DNA of 64,000 bases from Cydia pomonella (GCF_033807575.1 NC_084707.1:18152550-18216549); one strand, 5' to 3'; counted from the stretch's first letter, positions 12,228 through 24,420 are shown. The notes: generated from the sequence alone by a model not told the origin. Translations and numbers: made by a program.

Positions 12228-12447
12228 TATTTTTTTTTGTTCACGCGTTTCGGTGGCTGCCATTCCTCAACCCACCAACGGAGCGGCAGCTGACGTCCAA
12301 GATGGTTCATCATACCTAGCCGTTAACCACTACACGAGTTTTCGGCCGGAAGGCGATTGGACTTGGGAATCTGTTCCTGGCTCGCGGTCTATATTGATAT
12401 AATTTAGAAATTGCTATTCGTATTCGTAAAAAGTACAATTTGTTCAT

Positions 12448-12661
12448 TATAGGGACCGTGCGTGCGCGTTGGAGGGTCTGCCATCTTGTGGTCTGAATCG
12501 GAACCATAAACAGGCACATTTACACGTCAAGTGTTTTCTTGTACATAGTAGGTTCTGCCATCTTGTGGGCTACATCGGAACAAAAAACATCACATTTACG
12601 CCTCGCGCCAAAAATCCGACGGCTCCTGTACTGCCTCCTATAGTTAATGCACGCTCCCTAT
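12448..12661. repeat. MITE with internal direct repeat
   Basis: Ends tatagggaccgtgc and gcacgctccctata are inverted. Inside, the motif tctgccatcttgtgg occurs twice in direct orientation (about 12478 and 12554), each followed by a cgga and catttac block. Confidence 0.6.
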
Positions 12662-12920
12662 AACCTAACCATTCTTACCACTACACTCAATCCTATAATA
12701 GTTTGAGGCTCGGGGAAGGATAAGGTAGTTTTTATCAATCATCATCATCATGCCACGCAGTTGAAGTCGCGTGTAAAACCTAAAAGTATACATATGATCT
12801 AGGTATATATAGGTATTATGTATGTGGTAATCTGTGGTAATGTAACTTGTTTGAATACCAACATTGTTATTCTTAATATTTCGTAATATACCTTTTTTAA
12901 TCTTATCCGCGAGCCAAGTC

Positions 12921-14789
12921 TAGGGAATGCAATAACCGGGCGTTTTTCATTACCGGTAATTTACCGACGCGAGGTCCCACTAACCGGTTAACCGGTAAAT
13001 TACCGGTTATACGTTTATGAAATAAAAAACATTGATTTTGCATTATTATTGATTGTGTCCTTATTTTCGTCAGTAACCTTTAAAAGTAATCAACAGCACG
13101 TGCTGCGTGCGTACGTTATAGAAACATCGACAAAACAAAATAATGAAAATAAACTATAAACATTAAACAAGATATATTTACTAATCATATTAAATAAAAA
13201 ATCAAACATGTATCATTTCAAAGCGAAATGAACTTGTACATTAAATAAGCAACATTAAACTTTTTTAATTCTTTAAAAATCGCAGTAATCAAATGGTAAC
13301 AAAAATTATAAGTAAAGAGTGACAGTCGTCATTTAAATGTCATACAAGTTTGCATTTACACATCTATGAATATAATATTGTTATTAAAGTAACTAAAACC
13401 GTAATCAACATTCATTAAAATCTAGTAAATATAAGAAAAAAAAATTAACAGCAAGATTTGTTTCATATCATTTTAACACTAGTTACTTTAAAATTGCACT
13501 TTAAGAGGCCGTTATCGATTTTAGTCGCAAAAATGTCAAATTGATAGATTAAGCGCATGAAATTGTACACCTTTTGTTAACTATTAAAAATAACAAGTAC
13601 TGGTTTCTTTTAGCACATCTTGTTATCTTTCATTATAATAAATATATTTTTTTAAAACAGACTCACTTAATTAGTAATGATTTTTTTTCTGAAGGACGTT
13701 TAGGTAAACGCGCGAAAAGCAGTGATTTTGTCGATCTTATTTGTAAATTTCGTTAAGTTTGGACTGCTAAAAATGGTAATTTTGTATTACACATATCCTG
13801 TACTTCAACTTTAATAGACTACATTTTTGTTACTATAAATTTGAAGTAGTGTAAATGAAAGTTAGTCGAAATCAATTTTCTCCAGAAATCACTTCAAAAC
13901 AAGTGACAATTTCTCTGAAAATTGACTTAATTTCAACGTAATTTTGATACTTAAACAATCTACAACATTTGCTGAAACTGTTCTTATACATCATTTTGTA
14001 TAATTTACTACCATAATTTATATGAATTTTTAAAAACTATCCCTTCTCGTCACCTATTGCCGGGGACGCACGCTTGCGACCTCATTATTAAAAGGCAAGA
14101 TGAAAAAACGTGCTAATAGAAACCAATACTTGTTATTTAGATATTACGTAACAAAAGGTGTACAATTCCAACGACTAAATCTATCAATTTAAAATTTTTG
14201 CTCTAAAATCGTTACCGGGCTCTAAAGATAGGAGTTGGAATCAGGAACATGTCATCATCAGATCATTCTGTTAATTATATATAAAATAATTGCGTTTGTT
14301 AAATATCTAGGCGATTAATTAGAACTTTGCTTAGACATTCGTGAACGATATCTTGAACACAAGTAACCAGCGGTAGAAAATGTTCTTTCGCATTCCACAC
14401 TTGTCGGACACTACAGACTAAAACAAAGGACACTGAACATAGTAAGGCGGGTCGGGTAGGGGTGGCGAGAAGGGAAAAGGCGAGGGATTAGCGACCACTC
14501 ATTTGTCACAAAACATTGCTTCCTAGTTCCTACTCCGACGAGATCATAAGATGCAGAAAAGTAAGTATTTTAAGTGTCTCTTCGTAATCGTAAACCGTAG
14601 TAATTGTTTTTTTTTTGTAAGTACGAAGACATAGATGGGCTAATTCAACAGGTTGTTACATTTTTATTTGCCTATACAACGTTCGGTAAATTCCCGGTTA
14701 CGGCTGGAAATTACCGGTATTTTACCGACTGTAATATTGGTCAAATTACCGGGTAACCGGTTAACCGGTTAACCGGTTAGCATTCCCTA
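12921..14789. mobile_element. 1.87-kb non-autonomous hAT element
   Basis: Exact 8-bp target duplication gccaagtc (12913-12920, 14790-14797) around inverted ends tagggaatgcaataaccgg and ccggttagcattcccta. Both subterminal regions are packed with ACCGGT/TTACCGG-type motifs. The roughly 1.7-kb interior is AT-rich and shows no transposase frame, so it depends on another source of enzyme. Confidence 0.88.
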
Positions 14790-14844
14790 GCCAAGTCCCT
14801 TCTTACGCTAAAATGCAAAATATATAGTTCAATACAATAAGCTG

Positions 14845-16953
14845 AAAATTTGGCATAATTAATGGAGAACTTTTATCTATCCGGATATGTAGGTTACAGC
14901 GTAAAGTTTAATTTTATCTACTCTCCCCCCCCCTCTTCCGCAGCGAGCGTCACCCCCCCGCGCCCTCGAATATGTCCCGGAGCGTGATATTTTGCACTTA
15001 AAAAATAAACCGTAAACGATACGTAACAAGTCTTTGAGAACGAAATAATCCTCGATAAATTTACTATAAACCTCTCATACAAACAAAAGCGATATCACTT
15101 ACAGTTTCAGCGCAATCTGCCACCAAATACGAACGTTTTTTAATAATTGTTCCATTTTTATTTACTAATCGTTTAGTTTTTTCAATAATTTCACACTTTA
15201 CCGCCAAGATATGTATGACAAAAGTAAAGAACAGAATATTCTTTTTATAAAAAGGTATAAATTATTTCTAAAACCTTTCATTTACTGTTGCTATGCTATT
15301 TTAAAAATTTAATTCATTCGGCCATTCAGCGAAATATAAGCATTCGTACTCGTTAAACGGTGTTACTTTAAATATCATATACTTTTTATATGTTTTCCTG
15401 TAATCTATAGATATAGAACTATTTTCTGTATTTTTTTCGAATTTGGTTTATTTTCGCCTATTTTCTTAAATAACTTCAATACTGATTAATTTAAAATTAT
15501 GAAAAAAATATATTAGAGATTTTTATAAACTACCCTTTCATTTGATATGTCACACGATATAGCTTGAATTTTTTCTTTCTTTTTTTTTCGAATTTACCCC
15601 CCAAAACTGGCCCCCATATTTAAAATTGATTCATTTACGTTACACGTCCGTGTTTGGGTCATCAATTTACATATGTGTACTAAATTTCAACTCAATCGGT
15701 CCAGTAGTTTTGGAGGAAATTGGCTATGACAGACTGTCGGACAGACAGAGACACACGAGTGATCCTATAATGGTTCCGTTTTTCCTTTTTAGGTATGGAA
15801 CCTTAAAAAAAGTTCTAAAAATGTACCCCAAAACGGAACTAAGTATGATACATGGTGAATGGTGTGTTTAGTGTGGCCTCGAGAGTTCCATTGATGTATT
15901 TTTTGTTCAGGTTTTTTCTTATCTATTGAAAATTGCTCAGGCCCTATTTTCTGCCGGAGAGAGATTGCAAATTGCAAATAAAACCAACTAACTTATCTTT
16001 CTTAATCTTAAGTTTATTTTTTCTTAGGTTTACTAATACTATTATTACTTATGTATAACTATTATGACATCTAAGTACTTCAAAAATCAGCATTATTCTT
16101 CTTCAACATCTAATTCGACTACGCACACACAACACAACTCTGGCCTCTACAATTTTTGCACATAGTGGTACATCTTAAATCGGCTTTCACGCATCCACAT
16201 CGTTTACCACAGCCTTGTTTGCAAGCACACGTTATTAGTTTTAATATAGAGGCTGGTGCTGGCGGCTCCGTATTTAAAATGGGAAGTAGGCAATTGACGG
16301 TTTTTTTCCAGCCCCATTCTTCCGGCGGTAATACGTTACTCCTCCAACTTTGCACTTGGTGAAAGACTCGCTGAAAATGATGTCGAGCAGCAGACGATGT
16401 AGGCAGCAATTTTGCCAAAATAACAGCATTCTTCGCCTGTCCCACTAATTTGTTAAAGCAAACAAATCTGTGCTGGTTCTGATTATAGTGAATTTTTAAA
16501 ATAGCATAGAAACAGTAAATGAAAGATTTTAGAAATGAATTATACCTTTTTATAAAAAGAATATTCTATTCTTTACTTTTGTCATACATATCTTGGCGGT
16601 AAAGTGTGAAATTATTGAAAAAAACTAAACGATTAGTAAATAAAAATGGACAAATTATTAAAAACATTCGTATTTGGTGGCAGATTGCGCTGAAACTGTA
16701 AGTGATATCGCTTTTGTTTGTATGAGAGGTTTATAGTAAATTTATCGAGGATTATTTTGTTCTTAAAGACTTGTTACGTATCGTTTACGGTTTATTTTTT
16801 AAGTGCAAAATATCACGCTCCGGGACATATTCGAGAGCGCGGGGGGGTGACGCTCGCTGCGGAAGGGGGGGGGAGAGTAGATAAAATTTAACTTTACGCT
16901 GTAACCTACATATCCGGATAGATAAAAGTTCTCCATTAATTATGCCAAATTTT
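14845..16953. mobile_element. 2.1-kb element with 465-bp terminal inverted repeats
   Basis: Left arm 14845-15309 and right arm 16491-16953 are near-identical in inverted orientation, including a CpG-rich box with poly-C / poly-G runs. The outermost bases are aaaatttggcataatt / aattatgccaaatttt. The centre holds a CXC-domain reading frame (minus strand) and a degraded dispersed-repeat piece (about 15590-15830). No clear target-site duplication was found. Such long arms recall foldback elements; the superfamily is not identified. Confidence 0.85.
16119..16490 (-). pseudogene. C-terminal fragment of a CXC-domain protein
   Basis: The open frame has a PPEEWGW motif, then a cysteine-rich CXC-type domain (CACKQGCGKRCGCVK...C...CKNCRGQSC). 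It matches the C-terminal part of an uncharacterised repetitive CXC protein family of arthropods as I know it. The frame is readable up to about 16490, exactly where the right inverted arm begins, so the N-terminal part is absent. After the last cysteines the frame hits TAG at 16119; shifting one base gives an acidic ending (ELDVEEE), suggesting a late 1-nt indel. The role of the parent protein is unknown to me. Confidence 0.65.
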
Positions 16954-17118
16954 CCATACATTTGAATTTAATTTTCTTCAACTAATATGCATTTCTAGTT
17001 TATGTGGTTGTAAGTTTTAACCACATGACTGTAATAATACGATACGATAAGTGTACCTACCTAATGTTATGATGCTTATAATTTTAAGAACAATAAGTAG
17101 TAAATAAACATATTTATA

Positions 17119-17682
17119 ATGCGTAGTTCAGTTTGTTTTACCCATCCTAAAACTCTGAAAATCTTGTATTGCGCTTACGTGAGAAGCAAACTAGAATACG
17201 CATCTCAAATATGGAATCCTCAGTATCAAATTTATGTTGATAGGGTTGAGAGATTACAGTCAAAATTTATAAAATTTCTTTGTTATAAAATGCGAGTCAA
17301 CTATAGTTCTATCGACTATCTCAAGCTGTGTAAGAAACATCATTTGATCCCACTTGTTAAGCGCCGTGAAATTGCAGATATAGTGTACTTAGTCAATATT
17401 ATTAAAGGTAATGTAGATTGTCCAAATTTGCTTAATAAGATCTCTTTTAATATTCCGTCAAGGAGGCTAAGGCATTTTCGTCCCATTAGTAATTACCAAG
17501 CTACTACTAGGTATAGGAAAAACAGTTTCATATGCAGGGCAGGCATGAGTTTAAATAAAGTTTCTATAAATTGTGATATCGACATATATAATGATAGCAT
17601 AGCAGTAATAAAAAATAAATTAATTAGACACTTCATGGGTGACAATAATTCTGGCGCAGGACAAGGCTCGGTGCATTGTTGA
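17119..17682 (+). pseudogene. RT C-terminal fragment of a jockey/CR1-type LINE
   Basis: About 187 codons open. The YVRSKLEYASQIWNPQY motif and following VERLQSKFIKFL mark the region just after the RT catalytic core in jockey/CR1-type elements. Catalytic motifs (FADD) are absent because of truncation. It is a different family from the LINE at 3793-4568 and from the R1-like copy at 6862-8178. Confidence 0.75.
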
Positions 17683-17950
17683 ATATGTACTCACAGGATT
17701 TAACTACTTTTTCTTTTTTTAATTTATTTTTTGTAAAAATAATCATATATATATATATAGATCTGTTCTTATGCTGTAGGAACTTGTATGTGTAAATTAA
17801 GATGGGCAAAAACTTTTTATAATTTATTGTATTTTTATAAGTGAGAACCTGTAATTGGCTCTGTAATTCTATTGGAAGTTCTAGATATATATAGCGCTGT
17901 TGGTTTTCCATATACTAAAAAAAAATAAAATAAAAAAAATAAAAATATTT
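17119..17950 (+). mobile_element. 5'-truncated LINE with A-rich tail
   Basis: Reading frame for the end of a reverse transcriptase (see next entry), then about 230 bp of 3' UTR and an A-rich tail (AAAAATAAAATAAAAAAAATAAAA type, about 17915-17950). Truncated at the 5' side near 17118. The flanks are similar AT-rich strings but give no exact duplication. Confidence 0.75.
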
Positions 17951-18114
17951 TTTATACATTCCCAGAAGTAGAACTTAGACATATTCAATATATTAAAATC
18001 GGGTCCTCAGATTACAATTATTCCATACAAAGATCTAATTATTTAAAACAGCCCGCCTTTTTGGCCTAACTAAATACATTCCTTTTTTTATTCAAAGACA
18101 ACAAAAAGCTGATG

Positions 18115-18325
18115 TCGCGAAGCGCTCTACCTACACGCGCGGGTCAGTTGCGGTCGCGTTGAGGAAGGTTGAAGCGGACGCACGCGCGGCCGCGCCTCAA
18201 AACCGCGGTTCCGAACGTTCGGTGACCGTGTAGCGCGTGTCGACACCTCGCCCCGCGCAACGCGCTCCGCAGCCCCGCTGCCGCCGTGCGCGGGCCGATG
18301 TCCTCCCGCCCTTGCGCGCCGTATT
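18115..18325. other. CpG- and GC-rich island
   Basis: About 200 bp of strongly GC-rich, CpG-rich sequence in an AT-rich setting, without a convincing exon. It includes the palindrome aaccgcggtt (18201-18210), a motif also found in the two GC-rich blocks near Kr-h1 (24091, 26004, 26026). It could be a distal promoter or enhancer, or a repeat; undecided. Confidence 0.4.
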
Positions 18326-19836
18326 ACATAGGTATAAAAATACTATAGCTGACTATAACTACTAAATACTTCAACCCCTGGCTTTACGGTTACTGAAATC
18401 TGTACGAGACTATGATGTCCTAGTTTAAGTTTTTTAAACTTAGTATTTGCTTATGGGTACTTGCTTATAATAATTGCGGCCATTCACTAACTATTCAATA
18501 ACCTACCGCAATTTTACTCGCCGTCGTTGATATTACACATATATAATATGATATCGTTGATATTTTGTAAATGGTATGAAGCTATGAAGAAGAATATTTG
18601 TTTACAAATTTGACTGAAACACTATATACATATAATATTATTAGGTTTATTTAAAATGTTGTTTGGAGTATGTTCTGCTTGTTGTTAAACGAAATTAGAT
18701 ATTACCTACTTACTCACCCTGGCGTCCTTAAAACCAATGAAAACGTTTATCTACAGATACGAGTATACGAGTATGTCCGGCCGTTAGGACCTTACGACAA
18801 TCAACATTTTATTTAATATTAAAATCCTTTCATACACAAGAAAAAAATATTTAAATTTTAATAAAATACACATTAATATAGGTATATTTAATCGTTCTCA
18901 CTAAAATATTATTTATTTTAATATATATAGTTTTTACAGAAAATCTTTAATAAGCTATACATGTTGGACCCACCGTTCAAAATTTTTTGGGATTTTAGGG
19001 CGGCTATTTTACGTAAGAACCTAAAGGAAAAAATAATACGAGTTTCGTTTATATTACCAACTATTAGTTATTCTGTGATATTACTGTTTATTAAAAAAAT
19101 AACCTTTTTGGGAACGTTTATTTGTTCTTACAAAGGTGCTGGAGCCCGTCTAAGCTAACTGTACTGTGTTTTATAAGATAATGTTACTAATAAAAAACGT
19201 CATAATTTCATAGATATTTTAAAAATTTCGCATCTTTGTGATCCTACCCTTCTTTGTTGTGTAACCCCCGGGTGTTTACAAATTGAGTCAAATTAAAGAA
19301 CAAAGTATCAAAGAGATTGTGTATCACATTTTAGGCTTTTTATGTGTGCAAAGTTAGGTTAGACAGACTCTAGTAAGTATATTTTTTACTGAGAAAAGTT
19401 GTACCCGACAATACAATATTTCCGCTACTTAGATATGAAGAAACAAGTTTAGTGATTGATAGAACGTATTTCAACACAGATTCAAAACGGAAAGGCGGCA
19501 ACCCTGGCCAAGTAAGCATTTGAGATTGGAGCTGTTACTTTTTTATTTAAATGAAAATGGAATACGTACGTTTCGAGTCAGTGAGTTCGCAGAAAACAAT
19601 CCAAATGGACACTTGGAATATGAAATATTACTCTTAAATAGCAAAATAGGACACAAGAAACGTATTACTGGCCTCTGTTTTACTGGTCAGTTATACGTTT
19701 CTCAGTTCACATTTTTGACAGTTTGTTCTAAAATTCAAAAGATTTCAAAAGTTACGAAGTCATAACCGCACCAAGACTATACCACTGACAATTCTGGACA
19801 GTGACGTAGACACTGACATTTCTGCGGAATACCAAG
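18326..19836. other. no gene recognised
   Basis: AT-rich intergenic sequence; no exon, RNA or bounded repeat supported. Confidence 0.4.
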
Positions 19837-20077
19837 TATACGGAAGGTGGAGATAAGGAATGGAATCTCCATATACCAAAAAGTGTCATCAAAAAACCTT
19901 AAATAGGTAGCGCTACAATACCTAGAATACTTGAAAAAAAATCAAATCATAGACAGCGCACTTCACTCCGTCAATAACGCCTAGGTTCTTAGCTACTCTA
20001 GCGCTACTCTGGAGAGATTTGGAACTATTATTTATAGCTGACCACTGGACACTTTTGCATAAGTTCTGCCTATGGAA
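19837..20077 (+). repeat. 240-bp dispersed repeat, copy 2
   Basis: Second copy of the repeat at 10828-11066, same orientation, with small indels. Confidence 0.75.
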
Positions 20078-20261
20078 ATTGCGTTCCTTAACTATACCTT
20101 CCATAACCAAGTATACCTGCGCGGCATAATCAGTGTTGCCATAGCAAATAACTTAAGATTACGCATGATTAGGGTTTGTGCGGAAAGAGAAGAGTCGTAA
20201 AATGTATGGGACTCAATACATTCCACGACACTTCCCTTTTTTTGAACAGACTCTACTGCAT

Positions 20262-20375
20262 AGATATATCAATCAATTTTTCATGTTATGGCTCCATCAA
20301 GGCGTTGATGATTCTGCCAATGTCGAGGTTGGATAAGACATGGATAAGACACGGCTAGTATATGAATCTTATCAT
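20262..20375 (+). repeat. dispersed repeat shared with 31060-31165
   Basis: Matches the reverse complement of 31060-31165 (shared: ttatggctccatcaagg, gattctgccaatgtcgaggt, cacggctagtatatgaatct). Family unknown. Confidence 0.65.
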
Positions 20376-20395
20376 AATATGATCTTAGACAGCAC

Positions 20396-20499
20396 AGAGG
20401 GCCTACCGCGAACCACGTTCGACGTGTTGCCTCCCTGTCACATTTACGTGCGAAGTTACAAGTGCGACAGAGAGGCAAAACGTCGAACGTGGCCCTCTG
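20396..20499. repeat. palindromic hairpin MITE, copy 2
   Basis: Copy of 10692-10805 with a short deletion in the right arm (cgtcgaacgtgg runs straight into ccctctg). Confidence 0.7.
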
Positions 20500-20753
20500 A
20501 TATATGAGACGAATAATACTGAGTCGCTGACAGATTTGACATAACGTCATTGCTACCAACATTACAAAGCTGTGTTGCGAAGAAAAGGGGTTCGATGAGA
20601 GAACGAGAACTTGCTGGAACCACTGACCACAAAAGATGGTAGCATACGTGTAGTACGTGTAGCACATGAGTAATAAATATTAATACTTACCTACATTACG
20701 TACTAGTAACAATAGCATCGAAGAAAACAAAGTTATATTTAATTATTAATTTA

Positions 20754-21043
20754 ACGACCGGTTTGGCCTAGTGGGTAGTGAACTAGTGACCCTGCCTACG
20801 AAGCTGATGGTCCCGGGTTCAAATCCTGGTAAGGGCGTTTATTCGTGTGTTGAGCATGGATATTTGTTCCTGAGTCATGGATGATTTCTATGTATTTAAG
20901 TATTTATAAATATTTATATATTATATATATCGTTGTCTAAGTACCCTCAACACAAGCCTTATTGAGCTTACCGTGGGACTTAGCCAATTTGTGTAATAAT
21001 GTCCTATAATATTTATTTACTTATTATTATTTATTTATTATGC
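20754..21043 (+). mobile_element. tRNA-derived SINE, full-length copy
   Basis: Same family as 9501-9775, with A and B boxes present. It carries a short duplication (agtgggtagtgaactagtga) between the boxes and a TTTA-type tail. Confidence 0.85.
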
Positions 21044-21224
21044 CGAAACATGTATGACACTGTTAATATTAAAATCCCCGCAAAAATATTCTGTCAACTG
21101 TCGAAAGGAGAAAAAGCTGTTGCAAATGCTCTTTTACATGCCGATACACCAAAAACAAGTAAAAAAAATTACCTAGCAGCTCTACAGATGTAAACCAAAT
21201 AGATGTAAACAATATCACAAAACG

Positions 21225-21560
21225 GTTTTTTTTATTTTTATAATACTACGTCGATGATAAACAAGCATACGGCCTGCCTGATGGTAAGCAGTCTCCGTAG
21301 CCTATGTACACCTGCAACTCCAGAGGAGTTACATGCGCGTTGCCGACCCTAACCCCACCCCCCTCGTTGAGCTCTGGCAACCTTACTCACCGGCAGGAAC
21401 ACAACACTATGAGTAGGGTCAAGTGTTATTTGGCTGCGGTTTTCTGTAAGGTGGAGGTACTTCCCCAGTTGGGCTCTGCTCTAGATCTGGAATGACATCT
21501 GCTGTGCTGTGCCCTACCACACAAGGCGAGATGACATTCACATTGCCCATACCTCTCTTT
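21225..21560 (+). repeat. dispersed repeat (acggcctgcctgatggtaag family)
   Basis: Contains acggcctgcctgatggtaag, ctccgtagcctatgtac and caactccagaggagttac. The reverse complement of its 5' half recurs at 24460-24640. The palindrome caactccagaggagttac is conserved in both. This is a lepidopteran interspersed repeat; its exact class was not determined. Confidence 0.65.
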
Positions 21561-21609
21561 TGGACGTAGTTTAAGGACATACCCGGGTCCAAAAACCGGC
21601 ACTGTCTAA

Positions 21610-21757
21610 GGGCTCCTCTACACGATGGCCCAGCGTAGGCCAGTCTACGGGACGCAGCAGCTATGCGGTGGAATGAGATAGCAATATTACTTGCTCACTC
21701 TAACGCATAAATGCGTCCCTTGGACAGGCCTACAATGGGCCATCGTGTAGAGGAGCC
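21610..21757. repeat. hairpin MITE
   Basis: Arms of about 45 bp: ggctcctctacacgatggcc on the left, its inverse ggccatcgtgtagaggagcc on the right, continuing inward with gacgca / tgcgtc. Non-coding. Confidence 0.8.
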
Positions 21758-21884
21758 ATAAAATTCCGCTGTCACACCAGACATCTGAGTCATCACCAAC
21801 TCTAATCTAATGTTAAAGGCATATATACTTATATATATATTATATAGTGATTTTTGTATTTTCATAAACAAATCAAGCATTTAT

Positions 21885-22090
21885 TAGGGTTCCGTACCCA
21901 AAGGGTAAAACGGGACCCTATTACTAAGACTCCGCTGTCCGTCCGTCCGTCCGTCTGTCACCAGGCTGTATCTCATGAACTGTGATAGCTAGACAGTTGA
22001 AATTTTCACAGATGACGTACTTATTACAAATACTAAAAAGTACGGAACCCTTGGTGGGCGAGTCCGACTCGCACTTGTCCGGTTTTTTAT
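21885..22090 (+). repeat. SINE-like dispersed repeat, copy 1
   Basis: Starts gggttccgtacccaaaggg, has a GTCC-type run (ccgtccgtccgtccgtctg), ctgtatctcatgaactgtga, and ends tacggaaccc...gagtccgactcgcacttg. Related pieces lie at 41560-41840, 42290-42445, 43662-43730 (tail only) and 49490-49550 (reverse). Class uncertain. Confidence 0.7.
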
Positions 22091-22924
22091 TTAAAAAAGT
22101 GACATTTGATGAAGTGGAACTGCTGATTATGATCAGAATGAACTCTTCAACCACGCATAGTTCTTGTTTGGCGATTTGTCCTCTTCGCTGTGTTTGTTAA
22201 GCAAATTAGATTTTCAAGACAATTTTTTGTCAATACAAGTTCGTTATATAGATAGATTAGTGATCTTAGATCTTAGTATTTCCATCAACAAATCAAGCAT
22301 TTACACTGGTAGAAGTGAGATTTGATGAAGTGGGACTGTTGATGATGAACAGAACGGTACTCTTCAACGACGCATAGTTCACGTTTGCCAATTTGTTCTC
22401 TTCGCATGTTTGTCAAGCAGTTAGCAAGCTTGAGTTCTGATGATGGATTCCATGAGGAATTGAGGGTACTTCTCAACTCTTTTAAGCATACTTATAGCCA
22501 TGTTCATTTTATTATATTATATCTAAAAATCAGGCAGTTGTTTTTCTCTAAAAACCAGGCATCAAAATCAACAATAATCTTTCTTTCTCGGTCTCGGTCT
22601 CCCTCATTGAACTCGGTTTTTTTTCTTAAAAATTATTTACATATCTAGTCTTGAAATGTTGGAGACCTCAATTAGGATTTTTTTTTTATATTCAAGCCTT
22701 AACGCGTTTCTCACGCTTTACTTAAGTTAGTACCTGACCTCGAGCCCCGAGGTCCTACTTAACACTTAACATCAAAGGTTTTATAGAATTCCTTGAGAGT
22801 TAGGCTGGCAGTACTATCGCCCAATTGCAGTAAACTATACCGAACGTCGTCCGAAGTACAATACAATACAATGCAGTATCTATATCTCTTCTATTAATAG
22901 TTATTTGCTTATTGTTTGATTTAG
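22091..22924. other. no gene recognised
   Basis: Two diverged direct copies of a block are visible (aagtggaactgctgatt...ttcttgtttggcgatttg near 22118 and aagtgggactgttgatg...cacgtttgccaatttg near 22330). They suggest a tandem-duplicated repeat. No exon supported. Confidence 0.45.
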
Positions 22925-23299
22925 TTGGTAAAGCTTTTTACTATACTACTTTGTACTTTTGTATATCAGTTGTACAGGATGTATCAAAAATAGTGGGGAT
23001 ACGTTATATTGGCGTAAATTTTTTTTCCTGATCAGAACATGATACTGAATATCAGTGGCGGCGCGTCACAAACATTCGTAGGGAACCCGGAGCTAATTTT
23101 GCTTTCCTTTTCTCCATGAACCGATCGTGAAAGTACTCAACGGGCTGAAGTTTAGACAAGCCGGTGGGAATCGAGTTCTTTGAACGATCCGCCACTGCTG
23201 AATATGCCCTTAAACGGATCCCCACTATTTTTGTTACACCTTGTACAGCTGATATACAAATTTACAAATACAAAGTAGTATAGTAAAAAGCTTTACCAA
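22925..23299. mobile_element. foldback / Tc1-mariner-like MITE
   Basis: Long inverted arms: ttggtaaagctttttactat on the left, atagtaaaaagctttaccaa on the right. Inside these come caggatgtatcaaaaatag and its inverse near ctatttttgttacaccttg. The inner ends are flanked by TA. It contains a hAT MITE (23053-23197). Confidence 0.7.
23053..23197. mobile_element. 145-bp hAT MITE nested in a foldback element
   Basis: Ends cagtggcgg / ccgccactg with exact 8-bp duplication ctgaatat (23045-23052, 23198-23205). Confidence 0.88.
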
Positions 23300-23364
23300 G
23301 CAATTAGGGTTAGCACGACGGATCCACAGTATGATGTATGAGAAGATACGTGGATATACATACA

Positions 23365-23666
23365 TAATAAATAAATAAATATTACACAAATTGACTAAGT
23401 CCCACAGTTAGCTCAATAAGGCTTGTGTTGAGGTTACTTAGACAATGATATATATAATATATAAAAAAATAAATAAATAAATAAACGTTTATTCACGTTT
23501 CATGCCTTATAAATACTTACAAATACTTAAATACATAGAAAACACCCATGACTCAGGAACAAGTATCCATGCTCATCACACGAATAAATGCTCTTACCAG
23601 GATTTGAACCCGGGACCATCGGCTTCGTTGGCAGGGTCACTACCCACTAGGCCAGACCGGTCGTCA
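23365..23666 (-). mobile_element. tRNA-derived SINE, reverse copy
   Basis: Reverse complement of the 9501 family. B box reads ggttcaaatcc and A box tggcctagtgg on the minus strand. The body has a microsatellite-like AAAT expansion. Confidence 0.8.
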
Positions 23667-23999
23667 AATAACAATACATATTTTGCTTGTTCAGTGTTTT
23701 ACTTTAAATCAATTTCCACACCCTACTTATTAGCATTAGAAAAAGGATAAACAATATTGACGTCTTTTAAAAAAAATATTAAGTAAGTCACATCAAATAT
23801 GCATCAATTATATGTGTGTATATAGAATATAATATCATTTACATTACAATATTACAATTTTTGGTGTATTTATGTAAAATATGTAGTTAGTTAACTTTCT
23901 GTTACTATCTTGAAATCAACCAATTTATTATTGTACTTCCTTATGAGAGAGCCACCTATCATAGGTGACGTTATATTGCCCTAGACAGATAAAATAGAA

Positions 24000-24200
24000 T
24001 GTGGACGGGCGACGGAAGAAGTGCGCGCGGGAGGAGGCAGGTCGGGAAACCACGCACGCGCACTGACGAGAGAGTTCACACGCGCGGCGAAACCGCGGTG
24101 CGCCTCCACGAGTAAGACCACCGCCCCCGCGCCCCGCCCCTCATACCTCCTTACTCGTGCCGCTCAACCTTCAACGAATCGAATGCGCGCCGCCTTTGTC
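24000..24200. promoter_or_regulatory. GC-rich block upstream of Kr-h1, putative regulatory
   Basis: CpG-rich island about 1 kb upstream of the Kr-h1 exon 1. The string cgaaaccgcggtgcgcctcc (24088 on) is almost the same as the block next to Kr-h1 at 26023. Here it runs into CTCCACGAG instead of CTCCACGTG, a one-base variant of the E-box. A 10-bp inverted pair cacgagtaag / cttactcgtg follows. A regulatory role is inferred from similarity and position only. Confidence 0.45.
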
Positions 24201-24299
24201 GTATTTTAAGTAAGTAACATCTGACGCCACAGGTTAATTTTTTAAAATAAAATATTTTTAACAATTAATTATTTAAACAAATTTTATGGGACATGTATT

Positions 24300-24420
24300 A
24301 ATATTAAATACATAGAAAACTCAGGAAATATACGGGCTGATCACACAAATAAATGCTCTTACCGGGATTTGAACCCAAGAGTCCCAAGACCGGATCACTA
24401 TCACTATAAACTATAATACT
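24300..24420 (-). mobile_element. SINE fragment
   Basis: Diverged head of the tRNA-derived SINE on the minus strand (aaatgctcttaccgggattt and gaacccaagagtcc still recognisable). Confidence 0.55.
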
